Positions 1 through 7,200 of a DNA stretch of 9,986 bases are shown here, in pieces. How positions within the stretch are numbered: the first letter of the stretch is position 1; every line of letters starts with the position of its first letter. Made by a program: the position numbers and the translations under genes. Below the pieces are notes generated by a model. That model saw only the letters and a program-made list of their open reading frames with translations, had not been told where the DNA came from and searched no databases. The stretch is from positions 1 to 9,986 of the forward strand of contig JAZNHT010000073.1 of the NCBI GenBank assembly GCA_045577175.1, written 5' to 3'. Source of the stretch: SIG701 sp045577175 (GTDB taxonomy: Bacteria; Bacillota; Clostridia; Oscillospirales; CAG-272).

Positions 1-30
1 TACAGTTTTACAACAATGTTCGTATTCAAC

Positions 31-70
31 TAAATACAAAACTGACACCACTTGAAAAGCGATGTCAGTT
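31..70 (-). terminator. Intrinsic terminator closing the minus-strand gene cluster
   Basis: On the minus strand the arms AACTGACA (63-70) and TGTCAGTT (40-47) pair. The pairing continues inward through U-G, C-G, G-U, C-G, U-A and U-A to a 3-nt loop at 54-56. This gives a 14-bp stem with two wobble pairs, followed directly by the U-rich tail TTTTGTATTT. The plus strand has no T-tract after the stem, so the terminator serves leftward transcription. It lies 6 bp beyond the last possible coding frame (77-172), which is where an operon end is expected. The stem is modest in GC, so efficiency is uncertain. Confidence 0.65.
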
Positions 71-76
71 CGTTGC

Positions 77-172
77 CTAAATTTTATTTTTTCTACCACA
101 GGGGTGTTTTTTGTACTGTCCGCACAATTTGGGGCAGTTCAGACAAGTCGCCGAGTGGGTGGTTTCATACAT
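77..172 (-). CDS. Possible small four-cysteine peptide (31 aa)
   Basis: A 31-codon frame starts 16 nt after the stop of the propeller/methyltransferase-like gene and ends just before the terminator. It encodes four cysteines in the order C10-x2-C13-x3-C17-x7-C25 (core CLNCPKLCG), followed by a basic C-terminal tail. Four cysteines in 31 residues suggest metal binding or disulfides, and the position as last gene of the unit is suggestive. Against it: the only Shine-Dalgarno-like sequence, AAAGAGG, leaves just 3 nt before the ATG, which is short. A second ATG at 166-168 is better spaced but opens only a nine-codon frame. I recognise no family. It could be chance coding in a 3' untranslated region. 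Confidence 0.35.
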   Translation of the reverse strand: MYETTHSATCLNCPKLCGQYKKHPCGRKNKI

Positions 173-188
173 ATTCCTCTTTCGTCGG

Positions 189-1889
189 TTAGTCTCGCAC
201 CCAATCCTTGAAGAACGAGCGGGTTCTGAATCCAATATCCTGAGATCCTGCGCCGATCACGCCGTCATCGTCTATGGGATACAATTCTTGTATCTTCTGC
301 AGATCCCCGGGGATTTTTGTGGCAAACAAAAATCCGTTGTACCCAAAGGGGCGTATCGTAAATCCGCTCCAGTCGGCTTGTATCCAGCATTCGTAATCCT
401 CACTCCGAAAGAAAGGCGGATTGAACAGAATCCGTTCAAAATCGCGCGTCAATGCCGCTGTTGCTTTGTCGATGGCTTCCTTTCCCTTGCACATCGTCAG
501 CGAGCAGGACGCGATGGCGATATGATTCGGCTGTACGTCAAAAGCAGTATCGGGATACAACCCCTTCACAAAGCGGATTCTTCCGTCGCACAGCGGCGGC
601 GGAGCCTTTCGCACGAACGGACGAGTGCATTTTTTGTTTTCTTTGTCGTCCTCTCTCCAATCGTTCAAATCGAAAGCAGGACCCATTCCCGTATAGGAAA
701 GCTCGCTGTTATCGAGAAGCAGAAAAGATTGGTTGATCGCCTCACAGCCGATGTCGTAGACGTGACGCACGCCGAGGAGACGGCACAAAGAAAAATACAG
801 GCTGTAACTTTCATATTTGCCGAGATAGTCGGACTTTTTGTAGTGCAGATAAAACGAGGGATCCTCCTCGGGCGGCTTCTTTCCGCGGCTCCCGAGCCGC
901 CACTCGGGCGTGTCACTGCCGAGAAGTGCGCACGCCATCTCCTGTTGACGGGCGTAGGATACTGTTTTTATGCGGATCTCACGTTCTTCGGGAAGGAAAT
1001 ATCTCGCCAATTCGTCACGGCTTGTGCGCAGATGCATTTCGCATTGTTTTGGATTGATCTCGTACATCCAGCATCTTTCCGCATCCGAAAGCAAAACGGT
1101 GTTGCCCCAAGCGTCTGCGTGGGCAGCGTCGATCGGCTTCTCGCCGTCCGTGAGACGGATAAACTGCGGCTTACCGCCCGCAGTGCCGAGGTGGAAATGC
1201 ACGCCTTCCTTCTCCTTGCGCGGATGAGAAAAAGCAACCGTTTTGCCCGTGGCGGGATCGAAGGCGGCGCAGTCCTGTGCACGGTGAGCGATATGCACGG
1301 AGCGTTTCTCTCCGTTTTCGGTGTAAAGAACGGCGTGCCCGTCGGCGGTGCCGATCAGCAGTGTGCTTCCGTTTGCAGAGACGAAATCGCACTCCATAAA
1401 ATTTGCCGCAAACGGTGTGACGATCCTCTCTCCGTCGAGTTTGTAGCATGCCAGTCCTTGCGGGACATGGACGTCTCCGAGCCGATCCTCGATCCGATAC
1501 GCAACCCACAGGTTGCCGTTTTCGTCTTGTGTGCAGGCGCAGAGGGCGGGGATGCCGATTCTCAATTCGTTGCGGATTCGTCCGCCGCTGTCTGTCACGA
1601 AAAACCGGTTTTTGCGCGCACCCTTTTGCAAGCCGTGCACCAGATAGCCGTCTTTCAAAAATTTGATGTCCTGCACGTTTGAAAAATCCTCAGAGAAATC
1701 CAGAACGGAAACGCTGTCGCCGTCTATGATAGGGAAGCGGAGCTGCCAGGTCCCGCGGCTTCCGAATCGGACGGAAAATCGCCCGCCCGTGCCGAGATAT
1801 ACGCCGCTGATTTTGTCGGGCAAGTCGTGCTTTTTGTGCAGATCCGAAAACGTCGGTCCGACGGGACGTGCGCGGTATGTGTCTGTCAT
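189..1889 (-). CDS. Beta-propeller-like / degenerate methyltransferase-like two-domain protein (566 aa)
   Basis: No signal peptide or membrane segment is visible, so this is probably cytoplasmic. Residues about 28-290 are rich in short beta strands with recurring blade-like motifs (for example DENGNLWVAY at 122-131, then NGSTLLIGTADG and WGNTVLLSD), as in propeller folds. Residues about 352-530 look like a class I Rossmann fold: VYDIGC (377-382) sits where methyltransferase motif I would be, followed by a helix, strand YTGMG, strand HIAIASCSL (456-464), a helix, and strand RILFNPPFF (486-494). The glycine-rich loop is incomplete (DIGCEAINQ), and the acidic residue expected after strand 2 is not obvious, so catalysis is doubtful. 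The start at 1889 is chosen because GGAGGG (1897-1902) lies 7 nt upstream. A longer frame reaches 2174 but overlaps the previous gene. The upstream neighbour ends 17 nt away, so the two are probably cotranscribed. From memory, similar propellers occur as hypothetical or immunity-like proteins in Firmicutes; no specific family is claimed. Confidence 0.85.
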   Translation of the reverse strand: MTDTYRARPVGPTFSDLHKKHDLPDKISGVYLGTGGRFSVRFGSRGTWQLRFPIIDGDSVSVLDFSEDFSNVQDIKFLKDGYLVHGLQKGARKNRFFVTDSGGRIRNELRIGIPALCACTQDENGNLWVAYRIEDRLGDVHVPQGLACYKLDGERIVTPFAANFMECDFVSANGSTLLIGTADGHAVLYTENGEKRSVHIAHRAQDCAAFDPATGKTVAFSHPRKEKEGVHFHLGTAGGKPQFIRLTDGEKPIDAAHADAWGNTVLLSDAERCWMYEINPKQCEMHLRTSRDELARYFLPEEREIRIKTVSYARQQEMACALLGSDTPEWRLGSRGKKPPEEDPSFYLHYKKSDYLGKYESYSLYFSLCRLLGVRHVYDIGCEAINQSFLLLDNSELSYTGMGPAFDLNDWREDDKENKKCTRPFVRKAPPPLCDGRIRFVKGLYPDTAFDVQPNHIAIASCSLTMCKGKEAIDKATAALTRDFERILFNPPFFRSEDYECWIQADWSGFTIRPFGYNGFLFATKIPGDLQKIQELYPIDDDGVIGAGSQDIGFRTRSFFKDWVRD

Positions 1890-1906
1890 GGTTAATCCCT
1901 CCGTTT

Positions 1907-2443
1907 TTATATGTTGTCGGGGCTTTTCAAAATCCAACCGCTTTTGAAAAGATCTCGCTTGTCCGCCTCGCAGGTTTCTTCGGTAAGGATGCCCTGTGCC
2001 CGTATGAAACGGTCCTCGAGCTTTGGTGCGGTGTCCGGCGAGTTGAGATGTGCTGCTTCTTCGGGAGAGGACCAAAAACTGCCGCAGTGCTCGCACACAC
2101 AAACCAATGCGTTCGTTTTTTGGATCTTTTTCACCGTTACCCAGCCGATCCATTTGCTCCAGCGCAGAACGCATTCATGGCAAAAACAAACCTTATGCCG
2201 CGGCACGTTCCACTCGGACGAACGGATTTCCTCCGCAGGGGCAAGGTCATCCGTCTCATTTCCGCTCTCAGATGCGGAAAGTTCGTTTCGGACAAATTTT
2301 TTTGCCTCGTCGATCGTGGAAAACTTCGCAAGGCATTCCAGACACCGCGCATACAGTTTGCCGTTTTTTCTGTCCTTTACGATGCAGACGTAATTGGAGC
2401 AGAGAGGACAGATGCCTACCGTATTGATTTTTGGAGGATTCAT
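1907..2443 (-). CDS. Double zinc-ribbon hypothetical protein (178 aa)
   Basis: The sequence contains two treble-clef/zinc-ribbon-like four-cysteine sets. The first is C12-x2-C15 with C34-x2-C37 (ICPLC ... RCLEC), separated by a basic beta hairpin-like stretch. The second is C88-x2-C91 with C117-x2-C120 (CHEC ... CEHCG), with extra cysteines at 86 and 115. The residues between them (about 55-80) are acidic and probably a linker. The C-terminal 50 residues are charged and helical. Each set could bind one zinc ion, which would suit protein or nucleic-acid contact, but the target is unknown and I recognise no named family. The start at 2443 is supported by GGAG (2450-2453) 6 nt upstream; the open frame extends to 2533 without a ribosome site and into the preceding gene. 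It sits 47 nt after the 192-aa gene and 17 nt before the propeller gene. Confidence 0.85.
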   Translation of the reverse strand: MNPPKINTVGICPLCSNYVCIVKDRKNGKLYARCLECLAKFSTIDEAKKFVRNELSASESGNETDDLAPAEEIRSSEWNVPRHKVCFCHECVLRWSKWIGWVTVKKIQKTNALVCVCEHCGSFWSSPEEAAHLNSPDTAPKLEDRFIRAQGILTEETCEADKRDLFKSGWILKSPDNI

Positions 2444-2490
2444 ATGTTTCTCCGTTTTTGTTATCAGGATTATTGTTACACGCTGTGGAT

Positions 2491-3069
2491 TTACAGAGCT
2501 ATCGGCAGGATCTCTTTTACATTGGAATAACACAACCTTTTTTCGTTATGTTTGGTGTATTCTTCATGGGTGAATGCTATATACCATGTCAACGAGTCAT
2601 CAAACACATACAGATCTTCCGGCAAAAGCAGAGTAAGCACATCCCCCATACCGGAAGCAATAATAGAATGATCCCGAAAAAGAACATCTCCTAACTCTTT
2701 CGGAGACATCATAATCATATCATCTGAACGAAAATGGCGGAAACAGTCGTCTATCATTGCGATTGGGTACGTTGTGGGATACATAATTCTTGCCGGTCTT
2801 ATATCCCACATAACAAACACCTGCTTTATCGACATACGGCACAAGTGCTGAATTGCCGCATAAAAATCAACTATACGGCGGCCTTTCTCTTTAAGACAAT
2901 CCCACAAATAACAATACATATAGTCTTCGCTATGAACGACATCCTTTGCATTCGTGTTTTTTATGTATCGGACGTATTGGTCGTGTGAGGTATCCACAAA
3001 AGCATCAATAAACCGTTCGCGAATCGCATAGGCATCTTCTCGTGGTACAGTTGCGTAATCAAACTTCAT
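2491..3069 (-). CDS. Hypothetical protein, unrecognised small alpha/beta family (192 aa)
   Basis: A soluble protein with no signal peptide, no transmembrane segment and no obvious catalytic motif. Residues 10-75 are mostly helical and charged. A hydrophobic strand IKQVFVMWD (81-89) follows, then a helix. Near the end is a conspicuous block, LLLPEDLYVFDDSLTWYIAFTHEEY (147-171, written here as a composition of strand, turn, strand), whose aromatic-rich SLTW and FTHE elements look conserved. From memory this kind of ending occurs in small uncharacterised proteins near polymorphic-toxin immunity genes; that is an inference. Its Shine-Dalgarno is weak (GAAG, 6 nt upstream), but a possible 19-aa leader peptide stops 1 nt before its ATG, so translation may be coupled. 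It is AT-richer than the outer genes of the cluster. Confidence 0.8.
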   Translation of the reverse strand: MKFDYATVPREDAYAIRERFIDAFVDTSHDQYVRYIKNTNAKDVVHSEDYMYCYLWDCLKEKGRRIVDFYAAIQHLCRMSIKQVFVMWDIRPARIMYPTTYPIAMIDDCFRHFRSDDMIMMSPKELGDVLFRDHSIIASGMGDVLTLLLPEDLYVFDDSLTWYIAFTHEEYTKHNEKRLCYSNVKEILPIAL

Positions 3070-3070
3070 A

Positions 3071-3130
3071 CTATTCTTCTTTACAGATAAATCCAGTCGG
3101 AATCCTTGAACTTTTCTTTATGTTTTTCAT
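3071..3130 (-). CDS. Possible 19-aa leader peptide upstream of the 192-aa gene
   Basis: This frame reads MKNIKKSSRIPTGFICKEE and stops (TAG) one base before the ATG of the 192-aa gene. It has a better ribosome site than the gene it precedes: AAGGGG at 3138-3143 with a 7-nt spacer. It lies just downstream of the candidate internal promoter at 3156-3184. The arrangement suggests a coupled leader or upstream open reading frame that delivers ribosomes to the next start codon. The peptide has no run of regulatory codons typical of amino-acid attenuators. It could be accidental, because the interval is A-rich on this strand. Confidence 0.4.
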   Translation of the reverse strand: MKNIKKSSRIPTGFICKEE

Positions 3131-3155
3131 TTCTTTTCCCCTTGTTTTTATTGTT

Positions 3156-3184
3156 CAAATATAAATGGTTATATACTGTGTCAA
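3156..3184 (-). promoter_or_regulatory. Candidate internal promoter for the three downstream genes
   Basis: The minus strand carries a consensus -35 hexamer, TTGACA (3179-3184). Possible -10 hexamers are TATATT (3158-3163, 15-bp spacer) or TATTTG (3156-3161, 17-bp spacer). The spacer region is AT-rich. Transcription would start around 3150 and run through the possible leader peptide into the 192-aa gene. No terminator is visible after the 184-aa gene, so read-through from upstream is also possible. The -10 is not a perfect match. Confidence 0.45.
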
Positions 3185-3198
3185 GTCACACTTGTGTG
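3177..3198. promoter_or_regulatory. Nested inverted repeats over the -35 region, candidate operator
   Basis: Three overlapping inverted repeats sit here: TGTG-N6-CACA (3177-3190), CAAGT-CAC-ACTTG (3182-3194) and CACAC-TT-GTGTG (3187-3198). They cover and flank the -35 hexamer at 3179-3184, the usual place for a repressor site. No T-tract follows, so a terminator role is unlikely. The TGTG-N6-CACA form loosely resembles Crp/Fnr-type half sites, but the match is incomplete and no regulator is assigned. Confidence 0.35.
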
Positions 3199-3209
3199 TT
3201 TACGCTGTT

Positions 3210-3764
3210 TCAGGCATCGTATCCCAGACATTCCTCAAACAGCTTTCTGCCGATATATTCTTTGAAATTCCATTCGTGCCTGCGATAATACACATTCCAA
3301 TAGCTTATCATTCTTGCATAGCTTTTGCGGATGGCGGATTTATTGTTCAAGCAAAACGTCTGTATATCCGTGTTGTCGCGCTCTTTCAGCTTGTCATAGA
3401 TAATTTCAAGAATTTCAAGAACGTATTCGTCGCACAGCTTGACGATAAACGGAATGCTCCACGGCTGCACCGGCATATCCAGTAATTTGCGCAAGTATTT
3501 TTCTCTGATATATCCGTCACAGCTTCTTGTGTAGATACAGCACAGGATCTGTTTTTGAGTTTGACTCAGTTTTTCATACTCTGCATCCGCAACATCCAGC
3601 CAATACATCCTATACGGGATTTCAACAACACTGTCGTCGAGTGTGTATGTAATGATATTACCGCAGGTGGCAAAGGGGACGTTGTTGAAGGACTCAGCAG
3701 GCAGGGTTTCTGTCACTTTATGCAGATTTTCTCTCAAATCTCGCGGAAAAGCGCGATAAAACAT
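3210..3764 (-). CDS. Hypothetical protein, unrecognised mostly helical family (184 aa)
   Basis: No signal peptide or membrane segment is present. The N-terminal third (about 1-60) contains short strands around an ITYTLDDSVVEIPYRMYWLDV block (38-58, described here as two strands joined by an acidic turn). The rest is predicted helical, with the blocks QKQILCCIYTRSCDGYIREK (70-89) and PFIVKLCDEYVLEILEIIYD (105-124), and ends in MISYWNVYYRR and GRKLFEECLGYD. The dense aromatic and cysteine pattern looks like a conserved family rather than random coding. From memory such proteins are annotated as hypothetical in many bacteria; no function is known to me. GAGGTGAT just upstream gives a good ribosome site with a 7-nt spacer, and the preceding gene ends 9 nt away, so the two are almost certainly cotranscribed. 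Sampled GC is about 38%. Confidence 0.8.
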   Translation of the reverse strand: MFYRAFPRDLRENLHKVTETLPAESFNNVPFATCGNIITYTLDDSVVEIPYRMYWLDVADAEYEKLSQTQKQILCCIYTRSCDGYIREKYLRKLLDMPVQPWSIPFIVKLCDEYVLEILEIIYDKLKERDNTDIQTFCLNNKSAIRKSYARMISYWNVYYRRHEWNFKEYIGRKLFEECLGYDA

Positions 3765-3773
3765 GCCATCACC

Positions 3774-4211
3774 TCACAATGCAGAATTTGTTTCTTGTTT
3801 ATCTTCGGAATTAAAGATATACAGGTCAATACTTATCTCTGTCCTTGTCGCATGACAAAAATCGATGACATCCAGCGGCGGGGCAAGGCATGGACTTCTA
3901 TCATCCACATAGATCGTGGGAACAATTGTCAAATAGAAAGAAACGTCGTATTCTTCTCTGATTTGATTCAGCAAAGGAATTTTGTCCTGCAATACGGCAA
4001 TCGTTTTCCGCATCTGGTTTTCGACCATGACGTCATATTCCGTGCATCTTCCGATTTCCCAAAGAGCAAAATCGTACTTTGTGCCGTTACGCCGTACATC
4101 TCCGATTTTCCAACTGTTCCCGGGAGTAAGGTTCAATAGCTTGGAAACATCGTCCGGATTGAATTTACCAACGATCTTGAAATATGTATAGCAGCTGTTT
4201 CTTGTGTTCAT
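3774..4211 (-). CDS. DUF4279-like protein (145 aa)
   Basis: The N-terminus (TYFKIVGKFNPDDVSKLLNL, 9-28) continues with TPGNSWKIGD (29-38) and a strand-rich YDFALWEIG (46-54). This matches my memory of the DUF4279 pattern: a strand, a 'P-D-x-V-x-x-L-L-x-x-x-P' helix, then 'W-x-x-G-D'. The second half has a helical stretch (about 60-88), strand FYLTIVPTIY (92-101), helix VIDFCHATRTEI and strand SIDLYIF (127-133), also consistent. DUF4279 has no established biochemical function; members are small soluble proteins, often in accessory or immunity-like gene clusters. The start at 4211 has GGAGG (4217-4221) 5 nt upstream. An upstream extension to 4322 would run into the giant gene. The giant gene ends 23 nt away, and this gene is visibly AT-richer (about 37% in a sampled line). 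Confidence 0.8.
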   Translation of the reverse strand: MNTRNSCYTYFKIVGKFNPDDVSKLLNLTPGNSWKIGDVRRNGTKYDFALWEIGRCTEYDVMVENQMRKTIAVLQDKIPLLNQIREEYDVSFYLTIVPTIYVDDRSPCLAPPLDVIDFCHATRTEISIDLYIFNSEDKQETNSAL

Positions 4212-4234
4212 ACACGCCTCCGTCAAATATAGGT

Positions 4235-7200
4235 TTATTGCTCCGTTTCCTCCGGGTCGAACAAGGCGTACTTTTCGATTTTCTCCGGCCACGGCTCGTC
4301 GTAGGCGTAGCCCTCCAGACACGAGATCACACCGCCCTCAATGAAGAGCACAAAGCTTGCGCCGTGCTGCCCGTCATTCAGCGTGGCAGAGACTTTTCCA
4401 AGCGTCAGATTGACGTCCTTGCCCAGCGAATACGGTACAGTCACACCGTAGAACGTGGTGCAGAAACCGTGCTCCGTGAATTTGCGGTCGGCAACGACTA
4501 CGCTTCTGTATTGCCGGCACAGGTTTTCCTCATACTCGGGTACTTCCTTGAAGATGCGGTGGATGACGGCTTTTTCAAAGGCGATAAAATCTGCCTTTTC
4601 GCTGTGTCCGTCCTTGAACAGTCGGCGGATCTCGTCGTAGCTGTCGTAGAGACACTCCTCACGCACATCCGGGGGCATCGTGCCGCGCTTCAGCCATGCA
4701 TGCACGATGCGCAGACGTGAGTAACAGTTTTCGGTGTTATAGAAGCAGTACCGCATAAGCTCTTCGGAGATGCCGTCCGCCTCTGCCGCAATCAGCCGCT
4801 CGACTGTCTGCCGACAAAAGTTTCGCATCGGGTACGGTGCTTCCTTTGCCATTCTTTCCAGATGTGCGCAGTCTTCGGGGACGTAGTTGTTCTCAAACGC
4901 AATGACTCCGTATCGGAACAATTCTTTGTCTCCCACCGCATACAGCCGTTCGCCCCAAGCGCGGACAGCCGGATGGCGCAGATGCGCGAGGAATATATAG
5001 AGCTCACCGATTTCCAACGGGAGAAATCCATTTTTCGGATCTGTGGCGGTGTTCTGCTCGGCAATTTCGATCAGCGGTGTCGGATCAAGCGGGAATACGG
5101 GCGCTTTCTTTTTGTCCACATGCGACGCGCGGATGCCGAAATTGAAGGGGGAAAGAAGATCGCCGAGTTTTTTTGGATCCTTTTCCTTGACAATTTCCTC
5201 GGCAAATGCGCGCACCAGTGAATCGGGTGCGTCAAGGAATGCTTTCACTACGGAAAAATACGACTCGGAGTCTTCGACCTTGATGGCGAGAAGATCGGCA
5301 AGCGTAAGATTCTCCTTGGCGGGCGTAAGGGACGGATCCGGGTGCGTCGTTGTATTGTGCGCAAGCAGTTTTTGACCGTTTCGGTGTTCTGCGGCGATCT
5401 GCTCGAACAGACGGCGCAGCATTTCGTCATTTCTCACGATCCCAAAGACCGGATTGAACCGTACAGAGAGGAACGGGGTATCGGTATAGTCGTACAGATC
5501 CGCGATGTCCAAAAGAATTTCTTTTGCCCGTGCTTCTCCGCCGTGCAGCTCATGTACTTGTGATTCAGCGGCATGGGTGAAGAGATGCGCGAGGCGGGAG
5601 GCATCGCCGTCGGCGCCTGCTTTTTCGTATTCGACAAGACCGTCATAGGCGGTTTTGTACATTTCCTCCATAAGTGCGCGTACTTCTTTTTCGTATCCGA
5701 GGCGGAGCAGAAGCGGCAAAGACACCAGCTTGCGGCCTTCTTTCAGATAGGAAAACAAAAGCGGCGTAATTTCGGCAATAATGGAGTCGGTGTCGGGAAA
5801 CAGGCGGATCAGCTCAAACAGATACGCATCAAAGGTAGGAGATATCCATTTTCCTGTCAGTGCGCTTTGATCTGCTATAAAGCTTACGAGTGCCTTGCGG
5901 TACGGGGCTTTGTCTTCCGCCTTGCATACGGTGAGGATCGCGCGTCCGAGCCCTTTGGAGAGATCTTCAGTAAATTCGGCAACCTTGTCACCGACTGCCT
6001 CTGCGTCCGCTTGTGCGGCCATCTCGCGGATTTTTTCATGGGCATCCCGTCGGCAGTCCTCAAGAATGTCGTCAATCCTACTGCCCGAGGCAAGGATCGC
6101 CTCCACAACGGTCGGACGGATGTGGTAATCCGCCATGTAAAAGATGTCCTTCACAAGAGCGGGAGCAAGGCGTACGTTGTTTTTCTTCATCTGCTCAGAG
6201 AGGCAGCGGAGACACGCAGTGCAGAGAGACTCGTCACCCGTTTTGTGCGAGAGCTTCAGAAAGGCGATGATGTCTTGGGTGTCGTCCGGCTCGAAATTCG
6301 CCGACCACACCATGCGGCACGCCTGCTCTTTCAGCAAGGAATCCGCCTTTTCGTCCAAGAGAATTTTCTTGCCGAGGTTCTTCACTTTCGGATGGGTTAC
6401 GCCCGAAAGAAATGAGCAGAGCTTCACAAGGAGCCAATACTTCGGGTTGCTTCCATACATTCCTTCCGCAATGATTTCCATTGCCTCGACCTTTTCGAGA
6501 ATCGGCGTTACGTCCAGCGGAAAACGCGCACCTCTCGTCTCGAGTGGTGTGATGTGCAAAGGACCGAAGAGGGAGAGATAATACAGTCCTTTCTCGCTCT
6601 CAAGGTTGTCGAGTGCCGCCTGTGCCACAGTGCACACGGTTTCCTCGGATGCCTCGGGGAGGGAGAAAACCAGCTTCAGAAACTCATTTGGATTGCTGCC
6701 GGGCTGCTGAGACCTATCATACGAGGAGAGGAATTCCTCTGTGCTGATATTCGGCTCTGCTTGCGGACGGAGTGCTCGTTTTGCTGTGCATTTTCGTAAT
6801 TTTTCACCGAATCGGTGTTCTTCTGCGACCTCTGTAAAGAGCGTGTCCGGTTCTTCCTCTCCAAGAAAGGTAAATATATTCACTATGCCGTGTTTATGCG
6901 GCAGGATCGGTGCGTCTGAATACGCATACAGCTCTGCCATGTCAAGAAGCAGTTTTTTTGCAACGGCGCGGTCTGCGTGCAGTCCGCGCATATAGGCACA
7001 GATCAAGCCGAAATACGCTTCGACAGGCAGGGCTCCTTGGTTCGAATTGTCCGTTTTTATGTACTCAATCAGATCGGCATACGCTTTCTCATAGTGCACA
7101 TTCAGAATGTCCGTGATCTTTTCCGTGTATCCGAGCTTGCCAAGCAGGGAAATTTCTGCACACGATCCGGGCAGGTACGGAAGAATGTTTTTATCGGAGA

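Noticed and set aside
111..1682. Plus-strand 523-codon open frame
   Set aside because: It is antisense to the propeller/methyltransferase-like gene, has no ribosome site or domain-like pattern, and starts in the terminator-proximal spacer. The minus-strand frame has a good ribosome site and recognisable folds.
1890..2174. 95-residue N-terminal extension of the 566-aa protein
   Set aside because: It overlaps the coding region of the zinc-ribbon gene and looks like out-of-frame, arginine-rich sequence. GGAGGG sits directly before the ATG at 1889.
3177..3198. Terminator after the 184-aa gene
   Set aside because: The inverted repeats have short arms and no following T-tract on the minus strand. 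An operator reading fits better.
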